The notes beneath the pieces are model-generated. The model was not told where the DNA came from. It saw only the letters and a program-made list of their open reading frames with translations, and did not search any database. From Acidobacterium sp. (GTDB lineage Bacteria; Acidobacteriota; Terriglobia; Terriglobales; Acidobacteriaceae): a stretch of DNA of 42,879 nt. The stretch is from contig PMAM01000345.1 in the NCBI GenBank assembly GCA_003152595.1, positions 1 through 42,879 on the forward strand. Direction: 5' to 3'. The position numbers and the translations under genes were made by a program. Of the stretch, positions 18,270 to 28,074 are shown one piece after another (the stretch's first letter is position 1; every line of letters starts with the position of its first letter).

Positions 18270-21200
18270 ATGGGCGGGTCACTCAGAAAGTCCTGGAATC
18301 GGCGCTGGCATCTCGCGGTGCCTTTGGTAGTTTTGAGTCTTGCGGGATGGGCAACTCCGACCGCCATAGCCCAGTTGGCAACCGCCACCGTCAACGGCGT
18401 CGTCAAGGATCCGTCCGGCGCGGCAATCCCCAATGCGCGGGTTGAAATCACAAACGTCAACACCGCAGTCGTAAGGACCACGACGACAAACAGCGACGGA
18501 GCTTACGAGTTCCCGAGCGTCGTGCCGGGTGTCTATACCATGCAGGCGTCGGCCACTGGTTTCAGCACTACATCACAACCGGCGATCACGCTGGAAGTGA
18601 GCCAGACGGCAACGCTCGATTTTCAGCTCAAGGTCGGTACCACGACGCAGAACATTACGGTGAACGCCGCAGAGGGGGCAGCGCTGGAGACTGCAACGTC
18701 GGAACTCGGTACGGTCGTCTCGACCAGGGAAGTCACTGACCTGCCGTTGAACGGCCGCAACTTCACGCAGTTGCTGACCATCACGGCGGGGGTCGCCAAC
18801 CTCAATGTCGACCAGAACTCGGGTGGGGGCGGTAACTGGGCCGGTAACTCGATCGGAAGTTATAGCTATCCGGCGGTGAACGGCGCGCGCAACCGCAGCA
18901 ACTTCTTCATGCTGGACGGGGCCAACGACCTGGACACGATCGAGTCGAAGTACAACTACGCGCCGATCGTGGACGCCATTCAGGAATTCAAAACCCAGGG
19001 CCACAACGACCTTGCCGAGTACGGAGCGGCTGCCGGCGGCATCGTCAGCGTGGTCACCAAGTCCGGGACCAATCAGTTCCACGGCGCTTTGTGGGAATTT
19101 CTGCGCAATTCGGCAATGGATTCGCGGGGGTATTTCGAATCGAGCCTGCCGCCGCTGCGGCAAAACCAATACGGTGCTTCTGTCGGTGGTCCGATCTCGA
19201 TTCCGAAGGTGTATGACGGCAAGAATAAAACCTTCTTCTACGCAGCCTGGGAAGGCTACAGATACCGTTCCGCGAACGAGACCGGAGTCCTGGGGCCAAC
19301 GGATGCGGAGCGCGGTGGGGATTTCAGTGCGTTGTGCGTCAATGGATTCACGAACGGCGTTTGTAACGACCGAGATTCCAGTGGGAACATCGAACATCAG
19401 CTCTACGATCCCACTACAACAACTTTGACCGGTGGCGCGTACACGCGCAGCCCGTTCGCGGGCAACATCATTCCCCAGAACGAGATCAATCCGATCTCGG
19501 CGCTGTTCCAGGGCCTCATCCCGCACGCCGGCCCCTTGGTAAAGGGGGCCAACATCTACTCGTCCGGACCACAACAGACCAACCAGGATTCAGGAACAGT
19601 CCGCGGCGATCAGAATTTCGGCAACAATAACCAGCTCATGTTTCGCTACAGCCAATTCGACCAGAAAGAGGCGAATGCGGCGGACATCATTGGCCTGAAC
19701 AATACCCATGTTCTCGGCCATAACTACATTGGGCACTGGACCCATACGTTTAGCCCGACCGCGTTCTCGGACGTTTACTTCGGCAGAAACTACGGAGACG
19801 TTGTTACCGGCACTGGGTTCCAGAGCGAAACTCCGGCCTTTCTCGATCAGCTAAAGAGCCTGGGGATGTCATCGTACTGGATGACTCTGAATAACACTAC
19901 CTACGCGCCGCAATGGGGTGTGGACAACTATATCTCGCTGACCGGTTCACAGCTCCAGGAGACGGGGCTGGCGGATAACTGGCAGTTCGGCGGCTCATTC
20001 TCCAAAATTTTGGGCAGACACACCATCAAAGCCGGCGGCGATTTCGAGACCAATAACTTCCGTTCGCCGATCGCCTACTCCAGTGCGTCTTTCGGAACCG
20101 CGCAGACCGCTGGACTGGGGGCTCAGCAGGGCGACGGCGGAGACGCCTGGGCATCGATGCTGGTGGGTGTTGCCCGCGAGGCCAGCTATCGTAATATCCT
20201 CGAGGTGAATCATGGCGGCTGGATCGATGGCGTGTTCGCGCAGGATCAGATCAAGGCGACCAGCCGTCTCACCGTCAATCTCGGCTTCCGCAACGATATG
20301 GTGTGGACGCCGATTTACGGGACCGGGAACGGCGGCAACTATTACACCGGCAATGCCAATCCAGTCACCGGTCAATACGAGCTCAACGCGCTTCCGCCGA
20401 ACTGCTCGGCAACGCAGGGCGCGCCCTGCATTCCGAATGGCGTCTACACGTCATCGAGCACGCCCGGTACGGGCCAGCTTCCCGCCCACGCCTACGTCGA
20501 TCCAAATTCTGATCACCGTGTGATCCAGAACTCGCTGCATGACTGGGCCGGGCGTGTCGGCCTGGACTTCCGCCTCACCGACAAGATGGTCGTCCGTGGA
20601 AGCTACACACGCTTTTACGACGCGTGGGCCACTGTGGTCCAGCTCTCGCAGAATTTCGGCGGGAACTGGCCGGCGGTCGCCACCATCGATAATGCCGGTC
20701 TGAATTCCAATACGCTAACTGCCCCAGTCAACGATCCGCTGCATTTCGGCAGCGGGGGAGCGCTGGTTTATCCCATCAACGACTTCAGCCAGGTCAGCCA
20801 GTGGATGGTGGACCCCAACTTCAGAACACCATATATGGACCAGTGGAACGTCGGCATTGAGCGGGAACTGCCGGAGAATACCGTGCTCGACGCGAACTAT
20901 GTGGGCTCGGTGGGCAGGCACCTGGACTGGGGTCCGGCCATGAATGTGCCCCAACCGGGTCCGGGCGATATTCAATCGCGGCGGCCCTACCCCTATATGA
21001 TGGAGCAATGGTTCGACCAGAGCGTGGGTGACAGCCGCTACAACGCCCTGCAGGTCACCGTCAACAAGCGGACCAGCCATGGCGTCACTTTCCTGGTCGC
21101 CTACACGCTGTCCCATTCCGACGACGATGGCTGCGGGCTGGGCTACTCGGTTTGTCACTCCACCAACCCCTACAACCGCAAGGGCGATTATGGGACGTCG

Positions 21201-21752
21201 GATCTCAGTCAAACAAACGCGTTCTCCGCAGCCTTCGTCCTCCAATCGCCATTCACCAAATCTCCCAACAAGGCGGTTTCCATTCTGGCGGGTGGATGGG
21301 CGCTCAATGGTATTGGCCAGATCGCTTCAGGCCAGCCTTACACCATCAGGATCGGCAGCGATCCGGAGAATGTTGGCTACCCCAGTTACCTCAACGAGGA
21401 ACGAGTGAACCAGATCGGCGACCCGAACAGCGGCCAGGGCCTGCACACACCCGCCGAATGGTTCAATACGAAGGCCTTTGTGACGCAGCCGGCCTATACC
21501 TACGGCGACGAGAAGAGGAACCCACTCACTTCGGATGGATTCCGCAATCTCGACTTGTCCGTGTTCCGAACCTTCCATGTTGGACTCGGCGAGTCGAGAT
21601 TCTTCGAGTTCCGTGCCGAATCTTTCAACCTTTTCAACAGAGTGATGTTCGGTACTCCGAACAACACTCTGGACGGAACGAATTTCGGAGCGGTCACGAG
21701 TCAGTACAACTCACCTCGACAATTGCAGATGGGGCTGAAGTTCAACTACTAG
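18270..21752 (+). CDS. TonB-dependent outer membrane receptor with N-terminal Cna/carboxypeptidase-regulatory-like domain
   Basis: 1160 residues from ATG 18270, chosen because a perfect AGGAGG (18257-18262) lies 7 nt upstream; the longer frame would overlap the promoter. A signal peptide (HLAVPLVVLSLAGW, ending AIAQ) is followed by a beta domain (about 37-125, VNGVVKDPSGAAIPNARVEI), a plug with DLPLNGRNFTQLLTITAGV and NFFMLDGANDLD, and a long 22-strand-type barrel ending LKFNY. This SusC-like layout is typical of Acidobacteriota receptors for oligosaccharide import. The neighbours (GH3, putative glycosidase, GH29) indicate a glycan substrate. The single strong promoter with a repressor-type operator suggests induction by the sugar. 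A strong hairpin follows the stop. Confidence 0.93.
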   Translation: MGGSLRKSWNRRWHLAVPLVVLSLAGWATPTAIAQLATATVNGVVKDPSGAAIPNARVEITNVNTAVVRTTTTNSDGAYEFPSVVPGVYTMQASATGFSTTSQPAITLEVSQTATLDFQLKVGTTTQNITVNAAEGAALETATSELGTVVSTREVTDLPLNGRNFTQLLTITAGVANLNVDQNSGGGGNWAGNSIGSYSYPAVNGARNRSNFFMLDGANDLDTIESKYNYAPIVDAIQEFKTQGHNDLAEYGAAAGGIVSVVTKSGTNQFHGALWEFLRNSAMDSRGYFESSLPPLRQNQYGASVGGPISIPKVYDGKNKTFFYAAWEGYRYRSANETGVLGPTDAERGGDFSALCVNGFTNGVCNDRDSSGNIEHQLYDPTTTTLTGGAYTRSPFAGNIIPQNEINPISALFQGLIPHAGPLVKGANIYSSGPQQTNQDSGTVRGDQNFGNNNQLMFRYSQFDQKEANAADIIGLNNTHVLGHNYIGHWTHTFSPTAFSDVYFGRNYGDVVTGTGFQSETPAFLDQLKSLGMSSYWMTLNNTTYAPQWGVDNYISLTGSQLQETGLADNWQFGGSFSKILGRHTIKAGGDFETNNFRSPIAYSSASFGTAQTAGLGAQQGDGGDAWASMLVGVAREASYRNILEVNHGGWIDGVFAQDQIKATSRLTVNLGFRNDMVWTPIYGTGNGGNYYTGNANPVTGQYELNALPPNCSATQGAPCIPNGVYTSSSTPGTGQLPAHAYVDPNSDHRVIQNSLHDWAGRVGLDFRLTDKMVVRGSYTRFYDAWATVVQLSQNFGGNWPAVATIDNAGLNSNTLTAPVNDPLHFGSGGALVYPINDFSQVSQWMVDPNFRTPYMDQWNVGIERELPENTVLDANYVGSVGRHLDWGPAMNVPQPGPGDIQSRRPYPYMMEQWFDQSVGDSRYNALQVTVNKRTSHGVTFLVAYTLSHSDDDGCGLGYSVCHSTNPYNRKGDYGTSDLSQTNAFSAAFVLQSPFTKSPNKAVSILAGGWALNGIGQIASGQPYTIRIGSDPENVGYPSYLNEERVNQIGDPNSGQGLHTPAEWFNTKAFVTQPAYTYGDEKRNPLTSDGFRNLDLSVFRTFHVGLGESRFFEFRAESFNLFNRVMFGTPNNTLDGTNFGAVTSQYNSPRQLQMGLKFNY

Positions 21753-21763
21753 CTCGGGTCTAA

Positions 21764-21806
21764 CCAAAGGCATCACTGTCGCGTACTGCGGCAGTGATGC
21801 CTTTGG
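21764..21806 (+). terminator. Long perfect hairpin after the TonB receptor gene
   Basis: CCAAAGGCATCACTG pairs perfectly over 15 bp with CAGTGATGCCTTTGG around a 13-nt loop. It starts 12 bp after the stop codon. The run of T expected of an intrinsic terminator is absent, but the stem strength supports termination or mRNA protection, separating this gene from the next operon. Confidence 0.65.
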
Positions 21807-21861
21807 CCTTCGCAGCCTCAGCCTGGGCGATTGTAAGATGAAGGGTCAGAAGTGAAGACGA

Positions 21862-23544
21862 ATGCGTTCGGCCCTGCTCATACTGCTTTCCGCCGCTGTG
21901 CTGGCCCTGTTTGTGCCGGCCCAGAGCCCGGCGCCCCCGATCCGCTTCGAGGACATCGCTGAACGAGCCGGCGTGCATTTTGTAGTGGACAACTCTCCTA
22001 CTCCGGAGAAACACCAGCCCGAGACCATGCCTGCGGGCGTTGCGCTGTTCGACTACGACGGGGATGGCCTGCTTGATATTTATGTGGTCAACGGCGCTGA
22101 GATGCCGTCGCTGGTGAAAACCGGCCCGAAGTATTACAACAGCCTGTTCCACAACAACGGCAATGGAACCTTCACCGACGTCACCGAGCACGCCGGTGTC
22201 GCCGGAGCCGGTTATGGAATGGGCGTGGCCGTGGGCGATTACGACAACGACGGCTGGCCCGATCTGTTTCTGGCCAACGTTAACGGCAATCAGCTGTTTC
22301 GCAATAATGGCGACGGAACCTTCACCGACGTCACCGCGAAGGCGGGTCTCAGCGGCGCCACGCACAACGGCCGTAAGATGTGGTCGATTGCCGCAGGCTG
22401 GTTCGACTACAACCGCGATGGACTGCTGGACCTGTTTGTCGCAAATTACTGCGATTGGGATCCTCGTTACGAACCCAGCTGCATGGGCCTGAACGGCCGC
22501 GGTTACTGCCACCCGGACAGCTTTCCTCCGCTGACGAACACTCTGTACCGTAACAACGGTGACGGTACGTTCACCGATGTCTCGGCGGAGACTGGTATCT
22601 CCAAGGTCGAGGGCAGGGGAATGGGCGTCGCCTTTGCCGACTACGACAACGACGGCTGGCCCGATGTCTTTGTCGCCAACGACAACAGCCCGAACCTCCT
22701 GTTCCATAACATCGGTGGAAAGCGATTTGAAGAGGTCGGAATTCAGGCTGGCGTGGCTTATAACGACGAAGGGGTTGCCCTGGCCGGCATGGGTGTCGAC
22801 TTCCGCGATGTTAACAACGATGGGTTGCCGGATATCTGGCATACCGCGATCGAAAACGAAACGTTTCCCCTGTATCTGAACACCGGCAAAGGAGCTTTTG
22901 TGAATGCCGGTCTGCCGAGCCGGATGGCGAATCTCACCAGGCTCATGTCCGGCTGGTCCAACGGCATCGTCGATCTCGACAACGACGGCTGGAAGGACCT
23001 GGTGGTAGCCCGCAGCAATGTGATGGACAACATCGAGCAGATTTCGCGGCATTTTCGCTACGCCGAACCGAACTCGGTCTTTCGCAATTTGGGTAAAGAG
23101 CAGTTTGAGGATGTCAGCGCGACGGCTGGGGCCGATTTCGCTCGGGCGGCGCCGCACAGAGGGCTCGCCTACGGAGACTTGGACAACGACGGCCGCGTGG
23201 ATCTCGTGATAACGGCGCTGGGTGCCCCGGTCAGCGTGCTCCACAATATTACCGAAACGCACAATCACTGGATCCTGCTCAAGCTGGTGGGAACCAAAAG
23301 CAACCGGATGGGCATCGGCGCGCAGATTCGCGTCACGACTGGCGACGGCAGGAAACTTTACAATGAAGCAACCACCAGCACCGGCTATGCCGCATCCAGC
23401 GATCCGCGCGTTCACTTCGGCTTAGGCGACTCGCGGTTGATTCGTGAAATCGAGATCCGCTGGCCGTCGGGTACGCGCCAGTTACTGCACGATGTCACCG
23501 CCGATCGCATCATGGTAGTCACCGAGCCGGGCGATGCGAATTAG
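21862..23544 (+). CDS. CRTAC1-family FG-GAP/VCBS repeat protein with ASPIC/UnbV C-terminus
   Basis: 560 residues with a signal peptide (ALLILLSAAVLALFVPAQS). At least seven DxDxDG calcium-loop motifs of the FG-GAP type follow, such as FDYDGDGLLDIYV, GDYDNDGWPDLFLA, VDLDNDGWKDLVVA and GDLDNDGRVDLVIT, forming a beta-propeller. The C-terminus (GAQIRVTTGDGRKLY, HFGLGDS, EIRWPSGTRQ) is the ASPIC/UnbV domain. Such proteins are exported and probably bind ligands or partners on the cell surface; the biochemical role is unknown. The stop overlaps the TPR gene by 11 bp, and a second CRTAC1 paralogue follows, so the three form one operon. Confidence 0.93.
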   Translation: MRSALLILLSAAVLALFVPAQSPAPPIRFEDIAERAGVHFVVDNSPTPEKHQPETMPAGVALFDYDGDGLLDIYVVNGAEMPSLVKTGPKYYNSLFHNNGNGTFTDVTEHAGVAGAGYGMGVAVGDYDNDGWPDLFLANVNGNQLFRNNGDGTFTDVTAKAGLSGATHNGRKMWSIAAGWFDYNRDGLLDLFVANYCDWDPRYEPSCMGLNGRGYCHPDSFPPLTNTLYRNNGDGTFTDVSAETGISKVEGRGMGVAFADYDNDGWPDVFVANDNSPNLLFHNIGGKRFEEVGIQAGVAYNDEGVALAGMGVDFRDVNNDGLPDIWHTAIENETFPLYLNTGKGAFVNAGLPSRMANLTRLMSGWSNGIVDLDNDGWKDLVVARSNVMDNIEQISRHFRYAEPNSVFRNLGKEQFEDVSATAGADFARAAPHRGLAYGDLDNDGRVDLVITALGAPVSVLHNITETHNHWILLKLVGTKSNRMGIGAQIRVTTGDGRKLYNEATTSTGYAASSDPRVHFGLGDSRLIREIEIRWPSGTRQLLHDVTADRIMVVTEPGDAN

Positions 23545-26212
23545 CGATCCCCTGGCCAAACGAGGTTCGACCCGATTGAGTGCAGTTCCATCATGCCGGT
23601 CGTTTATCTGCTGTAGCGCCCTTGTCGTGTTGCTGGCGGCGGGGGCCGGTGCGCAGCTGCCGCCGACCTGTAAGTCGCCGGCGTCCGCCGCCAACCCGCC
23701 GGAGGGGACGCCACCCTCCAAAGTTTATGACGCTGTGGGCGTCTGGTTCGCCCAGAAGGGCGATCTGAAGTGTTCCGTCGCAGCCTTCGATCAGGCCCTT
23801 CGTCTTGATCCGCACTCGGCTGAGGCGCATTTCGATCTGGGACTTGTCCGGGAGCGTCAGCGGGAGAACGACGCCGCGATTCGGGAATTCCAGCTGGCTC
23901 TGCAATATGATCCGGCGTTGTTGCAGGCGCGCTGTGCGCTTGGCTCGGCGCTGGCAGACCCGCCCGCAGCGGAAGCCGAGTTTCGCAAGGCGCTCTCTGT
24001 CAACCCTGAACTGGTTTGCGCGCTGGACGGGCTGGCCCAGGTTTTGCTCAATGGAGGGCGATACGACGCCGCTCTCGACTACTGGCGCCAGGCCGTCCGC
24101 ATCCAGCCGGATTCTCCGGATCTGCAGCTGGCTTTGGCGACGGCTATGTATAAGGTTGCGAAAGCCAGGCAGGGCGATGGGCTGCCGCCTGTCGATGGCT
24201 CCACGGTCGCGGATGCGATCGGTCTTCTGACCGCTCTGCTCAGCAAGCATCCCGGCATGACGGCGGCCCACTTTACCCTAGGCAATCTCTATGCCAACGA
24301 ACAGCGTTTTCGCGAGGCTGCGGATGAATATCGCGTGGTGGTTCGCCAGGACCCAACCGACAGGGTGGCCCTGGCTGCCGAGGTCAAGGCGCTCGTCGAC
24401 GTAACTGCCTATACCGACGTGCTTGCGCCCGCCCGCGATTACGTGCGTCTGGAGCCAAACGATCCCACAGGACATGTACTGCTGGGTATTGTGTACCGAG
24501 GCCTCGGCGAGTACGCAAAGGCGGAACCGGAACTGGAGATTGGATCAGCCAGAGCGCCGGACGATTTTGAAGCGCACTATCAGCTCGGCTTCGTTTTGGC
24601 TAAGCTCGGTAAGCCCAGTCAGGCTCTGCCTCAGCTTCGGAAAGCGGTAGCGCTGAATCCAGGGGATAAGTCGGCCCAGTTCCAGCTCGCGGCGGCGTTG
24701 CGAGCGCTCGGCCAAAACGAGGAGGCACAGAAGATCGTCGAGCAGTTTCGGAAGACCACCGACGTCGAGTTCCGTAACAGCCAGCTGACCTCCGATGGCA
24801 TCAAGGCTAATGATCTGCTGCAGGCGGGTAAGCCGGCGGAAGCTGCGCAGATCTATGGACACATGCTTGAAGAAAATCCGACCAGCGCCTGGACGGCCTA
24901 CAATCTCGCGCTGGCCCTGGAAGCCATGCACGATCAGAAAGCCGCTGAGGACGCGCTCCGCAAAGGAATCGACATCGACCCGAAGCTGGCGAAGATACGC
25001 GCTGAACTGGGCCAGCTGAAGCTGGCGGACGGCGACATGGAGTCCGCGCAGCAGTGGCTCCAGTCCGCGCTCGACCTGGAGCCTCAGCTCGTCGACGCCC
25101 GCGGAAACCTGGCCATGATCTACGCCAGAAAAGGCGACCTCGCTACTGCGGGGAAGCTCCTTCATCAGGCCCTCGAAGACGATCCACAATATAAGGAAGG
25201 CCATTTAAATCTCGGGTTGATTCTCGCCCAGCAGGGAAAAGTAACCGACGCCGAACAGGAACTCGACAAAGCCGTCGCTCTTGCGCCAGAGGATCCCGAT
25301 ACCCTTTCCACGGTTGGAAAGGCCAAAGCGCAAATGGGCAAGATGAGCGAAGGCATCGCGCTTCTTCGCAAGGTGGTGGAGCTGAGACCCGATCTGGCCG
25401 CAGCGCACCTCGACCTGGCGATCGCGCTCGCCGACAGTTACGACCTGCCCGAAGCGCTGGCGGAGACGAGCGAGGCGGTCCGCCTTGCTCCCGAGTCCGG
25501 CGTCGTCCATTTTTATCGCGGACGGGTTCTGTATGACCTGGGTCGCATGTCCGAAGCACGGCCCGAGTTCGAAAACGCCCTGAAGTTCGTGCCGCAGATG
25601 CCGGAGCCGCGATATTTTCTGGCGCTAATCGAGAAACAAGCTGGCAATTTACCGGCGGCCGCCACTCTGCTCGAGGAGACTGTCAAGCTGCAGCCCCGCA
25701 ATGTGATGGCGTGGTATTTACTGGGCCAGTGTTTTGAGCAACAGTCCGAGACCGAGAAAGCAGTCGCGGCCTGGCGGCAGGCTATCGCTCTCGACCCCAA
25801 CTTCAGCCAGGCACTCTTCGGGCTGGCGCGCGCCCTGCGATCGTCCGACGGCGCCGAGTCCGATAAGTTTATGGCGCGCTACGTCGAGATTCAGAAGCAG
25901 CGTCGCATCCTCGACCGGGTCGGCACGCTGGCCAACAACGGTGTCGTCGCGGCCTCCGCTCACGACTGGTCTCAGGCCACCAGCCAGCTGGAGGCGGCTA
26001 TCGCGGAGTGCGGGGATTGTGCGGTCAAAGCTGACCTTCATAAGAAACTCGGTTTGGTTGATTGTCAGGCCGGCGACCTCAACAACGGTGAAAAAGAACT
26101 GCTGACCGCCAAAGCTCTCAAGCCGGAGGATCGGGAGATCCAGCGCGCCCTGCAGCTCATTGCCGAGGTGCGAAACCAGCACACGCCCGCTGCGGCGGGG
26201 AAGGCGTATTAA
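23534..26212 (+). CDS. Large exported TPR protein
   Basis: 892 residues. The N-terminus (SFICCSALVVLLAAGAGAQ) is a signal peptide. The rest is almost wholly tetratricopeptide repeats, with many copies of the 34-residue pattern ending in P (for example AEAHFDLGLVRERQRENDAA, and AAHLDLAIALADSYDLPEAL), forming a superhelical scaffold. The start overlaps the first CRTAC1 gene by 11 bp and the stop shares a base with the start of the second (TAATG), so translation is coupled throughout. TPR scaffolds with FG-GAP propellers suggest a periplasmic or surface complex; no enzymatic motif is visible. Confidence 0.92.
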   Translation: MRISDPLAKRGSTRLSAVPSCRSFICCSALVVLLAAGAGAQLPPTCKSPASAANPPEGTPPSKVYDAVGVWFAQKGDLKCSVAAFDQALRLDPHSAEAHFDLGLVRERQRENDAAIREFQLALQYDPALLQARCALGSALADPPAAEAEFRKALSVNPELVCALDGLAQVLLNGGRYDAALDYWRQAVRIQPDSPDLQLALATAMYKVAKARQGDGLPPVDGSTVADAIGLLTALLSKHPGMTAAHFTLGNLYANEQRFREAADEYRVVVRQDPTDRVALAAEVKALVDVTAYTDVLAPARDYVRLEPNDPTGHVLLGIVYRGLGEYAKAEPELEIGSARAPDDFEAHYQLGFVLAKLGKPSQALPQLRKAVALNPGDKSAQFQLAAALRALGQNEEAQKIVEQFRKTTDVEFRNSQLTSDGIKANDLLQAGKPAEAAQIYGHMLEENPTSAWTAYNLALALEAMHDQKAAEDALRKGIDIDPKLAKIRAELGQLKLADGDMESAQQWLQSALDLEPQLVDARGNLAMIYARKGDLATAGKLLHQALEDDPQYKEGHLNLGLILAQQGKVTDAEQELDKAVALAPEDPDTLSTVGKAKAQMGKMSEGIALLRKVVELRPDLAAAHLDLAIALADSYDLPEALAETSEAVRLAPESGVVHFYRGRVLYDLGRMSEARPEFENALKFVPQMPEPRYFLALIEKQAGNLPAAATLLEETVKLQPRNVMAWYLLGQCFEQQSETEKAVAAWRQAIALDPNFSQALFGLARALRSSDGAESDKFMARYVEIQKQRRILDRVGTLANNGVVAASAHDWSQATSQLEAAIAECGDCAVKADLHKKLGLVDCQAGDLNNGEKELLTAKALKPEDREIQRALQLIAEVRNQHTPAAAGKAY

Positions 26213-27993
26213 TGCGGGCCAGCCGCAGCTTTGTTCCGCTGGCCGTCGCCCTGGCATTGATGGGGCCGGTACTGATCGGGCTGAAGGTTCTTTCCCAAAT
26301 GGTTTCCGGCAACGCCACCGATCAGCCGGTGCGCCCTCTCCCCCCGGGCATGAAGGCGCCGATTGTCGATTTCCGCGACATAGCGGCGCAGGCTGGGCTC
26401 ACGGCATCGGTTATCTCCGGCGATCTGGATCAGACTTACATCGTCGAAAATACCGGAACCGGGGTTGCCATCTTCGATTACGACAACGACGGCCTGCCCG
26501 ATATCTTTCTTGTGCAGGGCGACCGTCTGCACAATTCGGGTCCGCCATTTACACCTCACCTCTATCACAATCTCGGCGGCCTTCGCTTCGAGGACGTCAC
26601 TGCCAAAGCCGGTATCGGCCACCTCGGCTGGGGGCAAGGAGTCTGTGCAGGCGACGCGGATAACGACGGTCACGTCGATCTCTTCCTTACCCAATGGGGA
26701 CATAACGTCTTCCTGCACAACCTCGGAAACGGCACCTTCCGCGACGAGACGAAGGAGCGTGGCCTTGACCGGGCGGAGTCGCGATGGAGTACGGGATGCG
26801 CGTTTATCGATTATGACCGCGATGGCTATCTCGATCTGGTGGTGGCTAACTATGTCAACTTCAAAGCGCAGGATTCGCCGCCGCCGCGCACTGAGAGCGG
26901 GTGTAACTGGAAGGGCATGCCGGTCCCCTGCGGCCCACGTGGCCTGAAGGGCGAGACGATGACCCTTTATCACAACGACGGTCACGGGCATTTTGTCGAC
27001 GTGACCAAACAGGCCGGTATCGAGACCCAACCTGAGTATTACGGATTCACGGTTCTCACCGGCGACTACGACAACGATGGGTGGCCCGATATCTTTATTA
27101 CCTGCGACTCCACGCCCAGTCTGTACTTCCACAACAAACATGACGGGACATTTGAAGAGTTAGGTCTGGCCAGCGGACTGGCCGTGAACGAGGACGGCCG
27201 CGAGCAGGCCGGCATGGGCGCCACTGCTGCCGACTACGACGGCGACGGACGCCTGGATATCTTCAAGACGAATTTTTCCAACGACACCAATACGCTCTAT
27301 CGAAACCTCGGAAATAACAATTTCGACGATGTCACCAGCGCTGCTGGTCTTGCGGTTCATACCCAGTATGTGAAGTGGGGAACCGCATTTCTCGACTTCG
27401 ACAATGACGGATGGCCGGACCTGTTCATCGCCGACGGCCACGTATACCCGTTTGTCGAAAAGTACAATCTCGGAGAAGAGTTCAAACAGCCCCACCAGTT
27501 GTTCTGGAATCGCGGCGACGGCCAGTTTTTCGATATGTCTTCGACGGGTGGCCCCGGCATTACGGCAAAGCATGCGTCCCGGGGTATCGCCGTCGGGGAC
27601 CTCGACAACGACGGATCCGAGGAGATTGTTGTCGTTAATCTCTTCGAGCCGCCTTCATTACTGAAGAACTTCGGGCCGCGGGGCAACGCGCTGCTCGTCC
27701 GCGCCGTTACCGCCTCCGGACGCGACGCCATCGGTGCGCGACTGACCCTGACGGTTGGCGGACGGAAAGAGATCGACGAAGTCCGCAGTGGCGGATACCA
27801 CATCTCCCAGGGAGACTTCCGCGTTCACTTCGGGATGGGCCATGCCACAAAGGGGGATCTTACGATTCGCTGGCCTGACGGCCCGGTGAGCCATGTGGAA
27901 GCCATCCCGGGGGTGGACGCCAATCAGTGGGTCGTCGTCCGCGAAGGGCGCGGTATCGTTGAGCGCCATCCCTTCACGCACGATAGTCCGTAG
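26212..27993 (+). CDS. Second CRTAC1-family FG-GAP/ASPIC-UnbV protein
   Basis: 593 residues with an N-terminal hydrophobic segment (FVPLAVALALMGPVLIGLKV) that serves as signal peptide or anchor. Seven propeller motifs are visible, including FDYDNDGLPDIFLV, IDYDRDGYLDLVVA, ADYDGDGRLDIFKT and LDFDNDGWPDLFIA. The ASPIC/UnbV tail contains GARLTLTVGGRKEID, HFGMGHA and TIRWPDGPVSH. It is a diverged paralogue of the protein at 21862-23544 and is coupled to the TPR gene (TAATG), closing the three-gene operon. Having two propellers per scaffold may mean the two bind different ligands or form a heteromer; this is an inference. Confidence 0.92.
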   Translation: MRASRSFVPLAVALALMGPVLIGLKVLSQMVSGNATDQPVRPLPPGMKAPIVDFRDIAAQAGLTASVISGDLDQTYIVENTGTGVAIFDYDNDGLPDIFLVQGDRLHNSGPPFTPHLYHNLGGLRFEDVTAKAGIGHLGWGQGVCAGDADNDGHVDLFLTQWGHNVFLHNLGNGTFRDETKERGLDRAESRWSTGCAFIDYDRDGYLDLVVANYVNFKAQDSPPPRTESGCNWKGMPVPCGPRGLKGETMTLYHNDGHGHFVDVTKQAGIETQPEYYGFTVLTGDYDNDGWPDIFITCDSTPSLYFHNKHDGTFEELGLASGLAVNEDGREQAGMGATAADYDGDGRLDIFKTNFSNDTNTLYRNLGNNNFDDVTSAAGLAVHTQYVKWGTAFLDFDNDGWPDLFIADGHVYPFVEKYNLGEEFKQPHQLFWNRGDGQFFDMSSTGGPGITAKHASRGIAVGDLDNDGSEEIVVVNLFEPPSLLKNFGPRGNALLVRAVTASGRDAIGARLTLTVGGRKEIDEVRSGGYHISQGDFRVHFGMGHATKGDLTIRWPDGPVSHVEAIPGVDANQWVVVREGRGIVERHPFTHDSP

Positions 27994-28074
27994 CCAGGGT
28001 TTTACCTGATCGATAACTGCCGACCGCTACAGATGTTTTGATAAGGTTCAGGCCACAACAAAGAGGGATGCGAA

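Noticed and set aside
21760..23415. A 551-codon minus-strand frame opposite the first CRTAC1 gene, and similar long frames opposite the TPR and second CRTAC1 genes.
   Set aside because: They mirror the repeated DNDG/DYD codons and show low-complexity Val/Ala/Arg composition; the plus-strand genes have clear domains and coupled starts.
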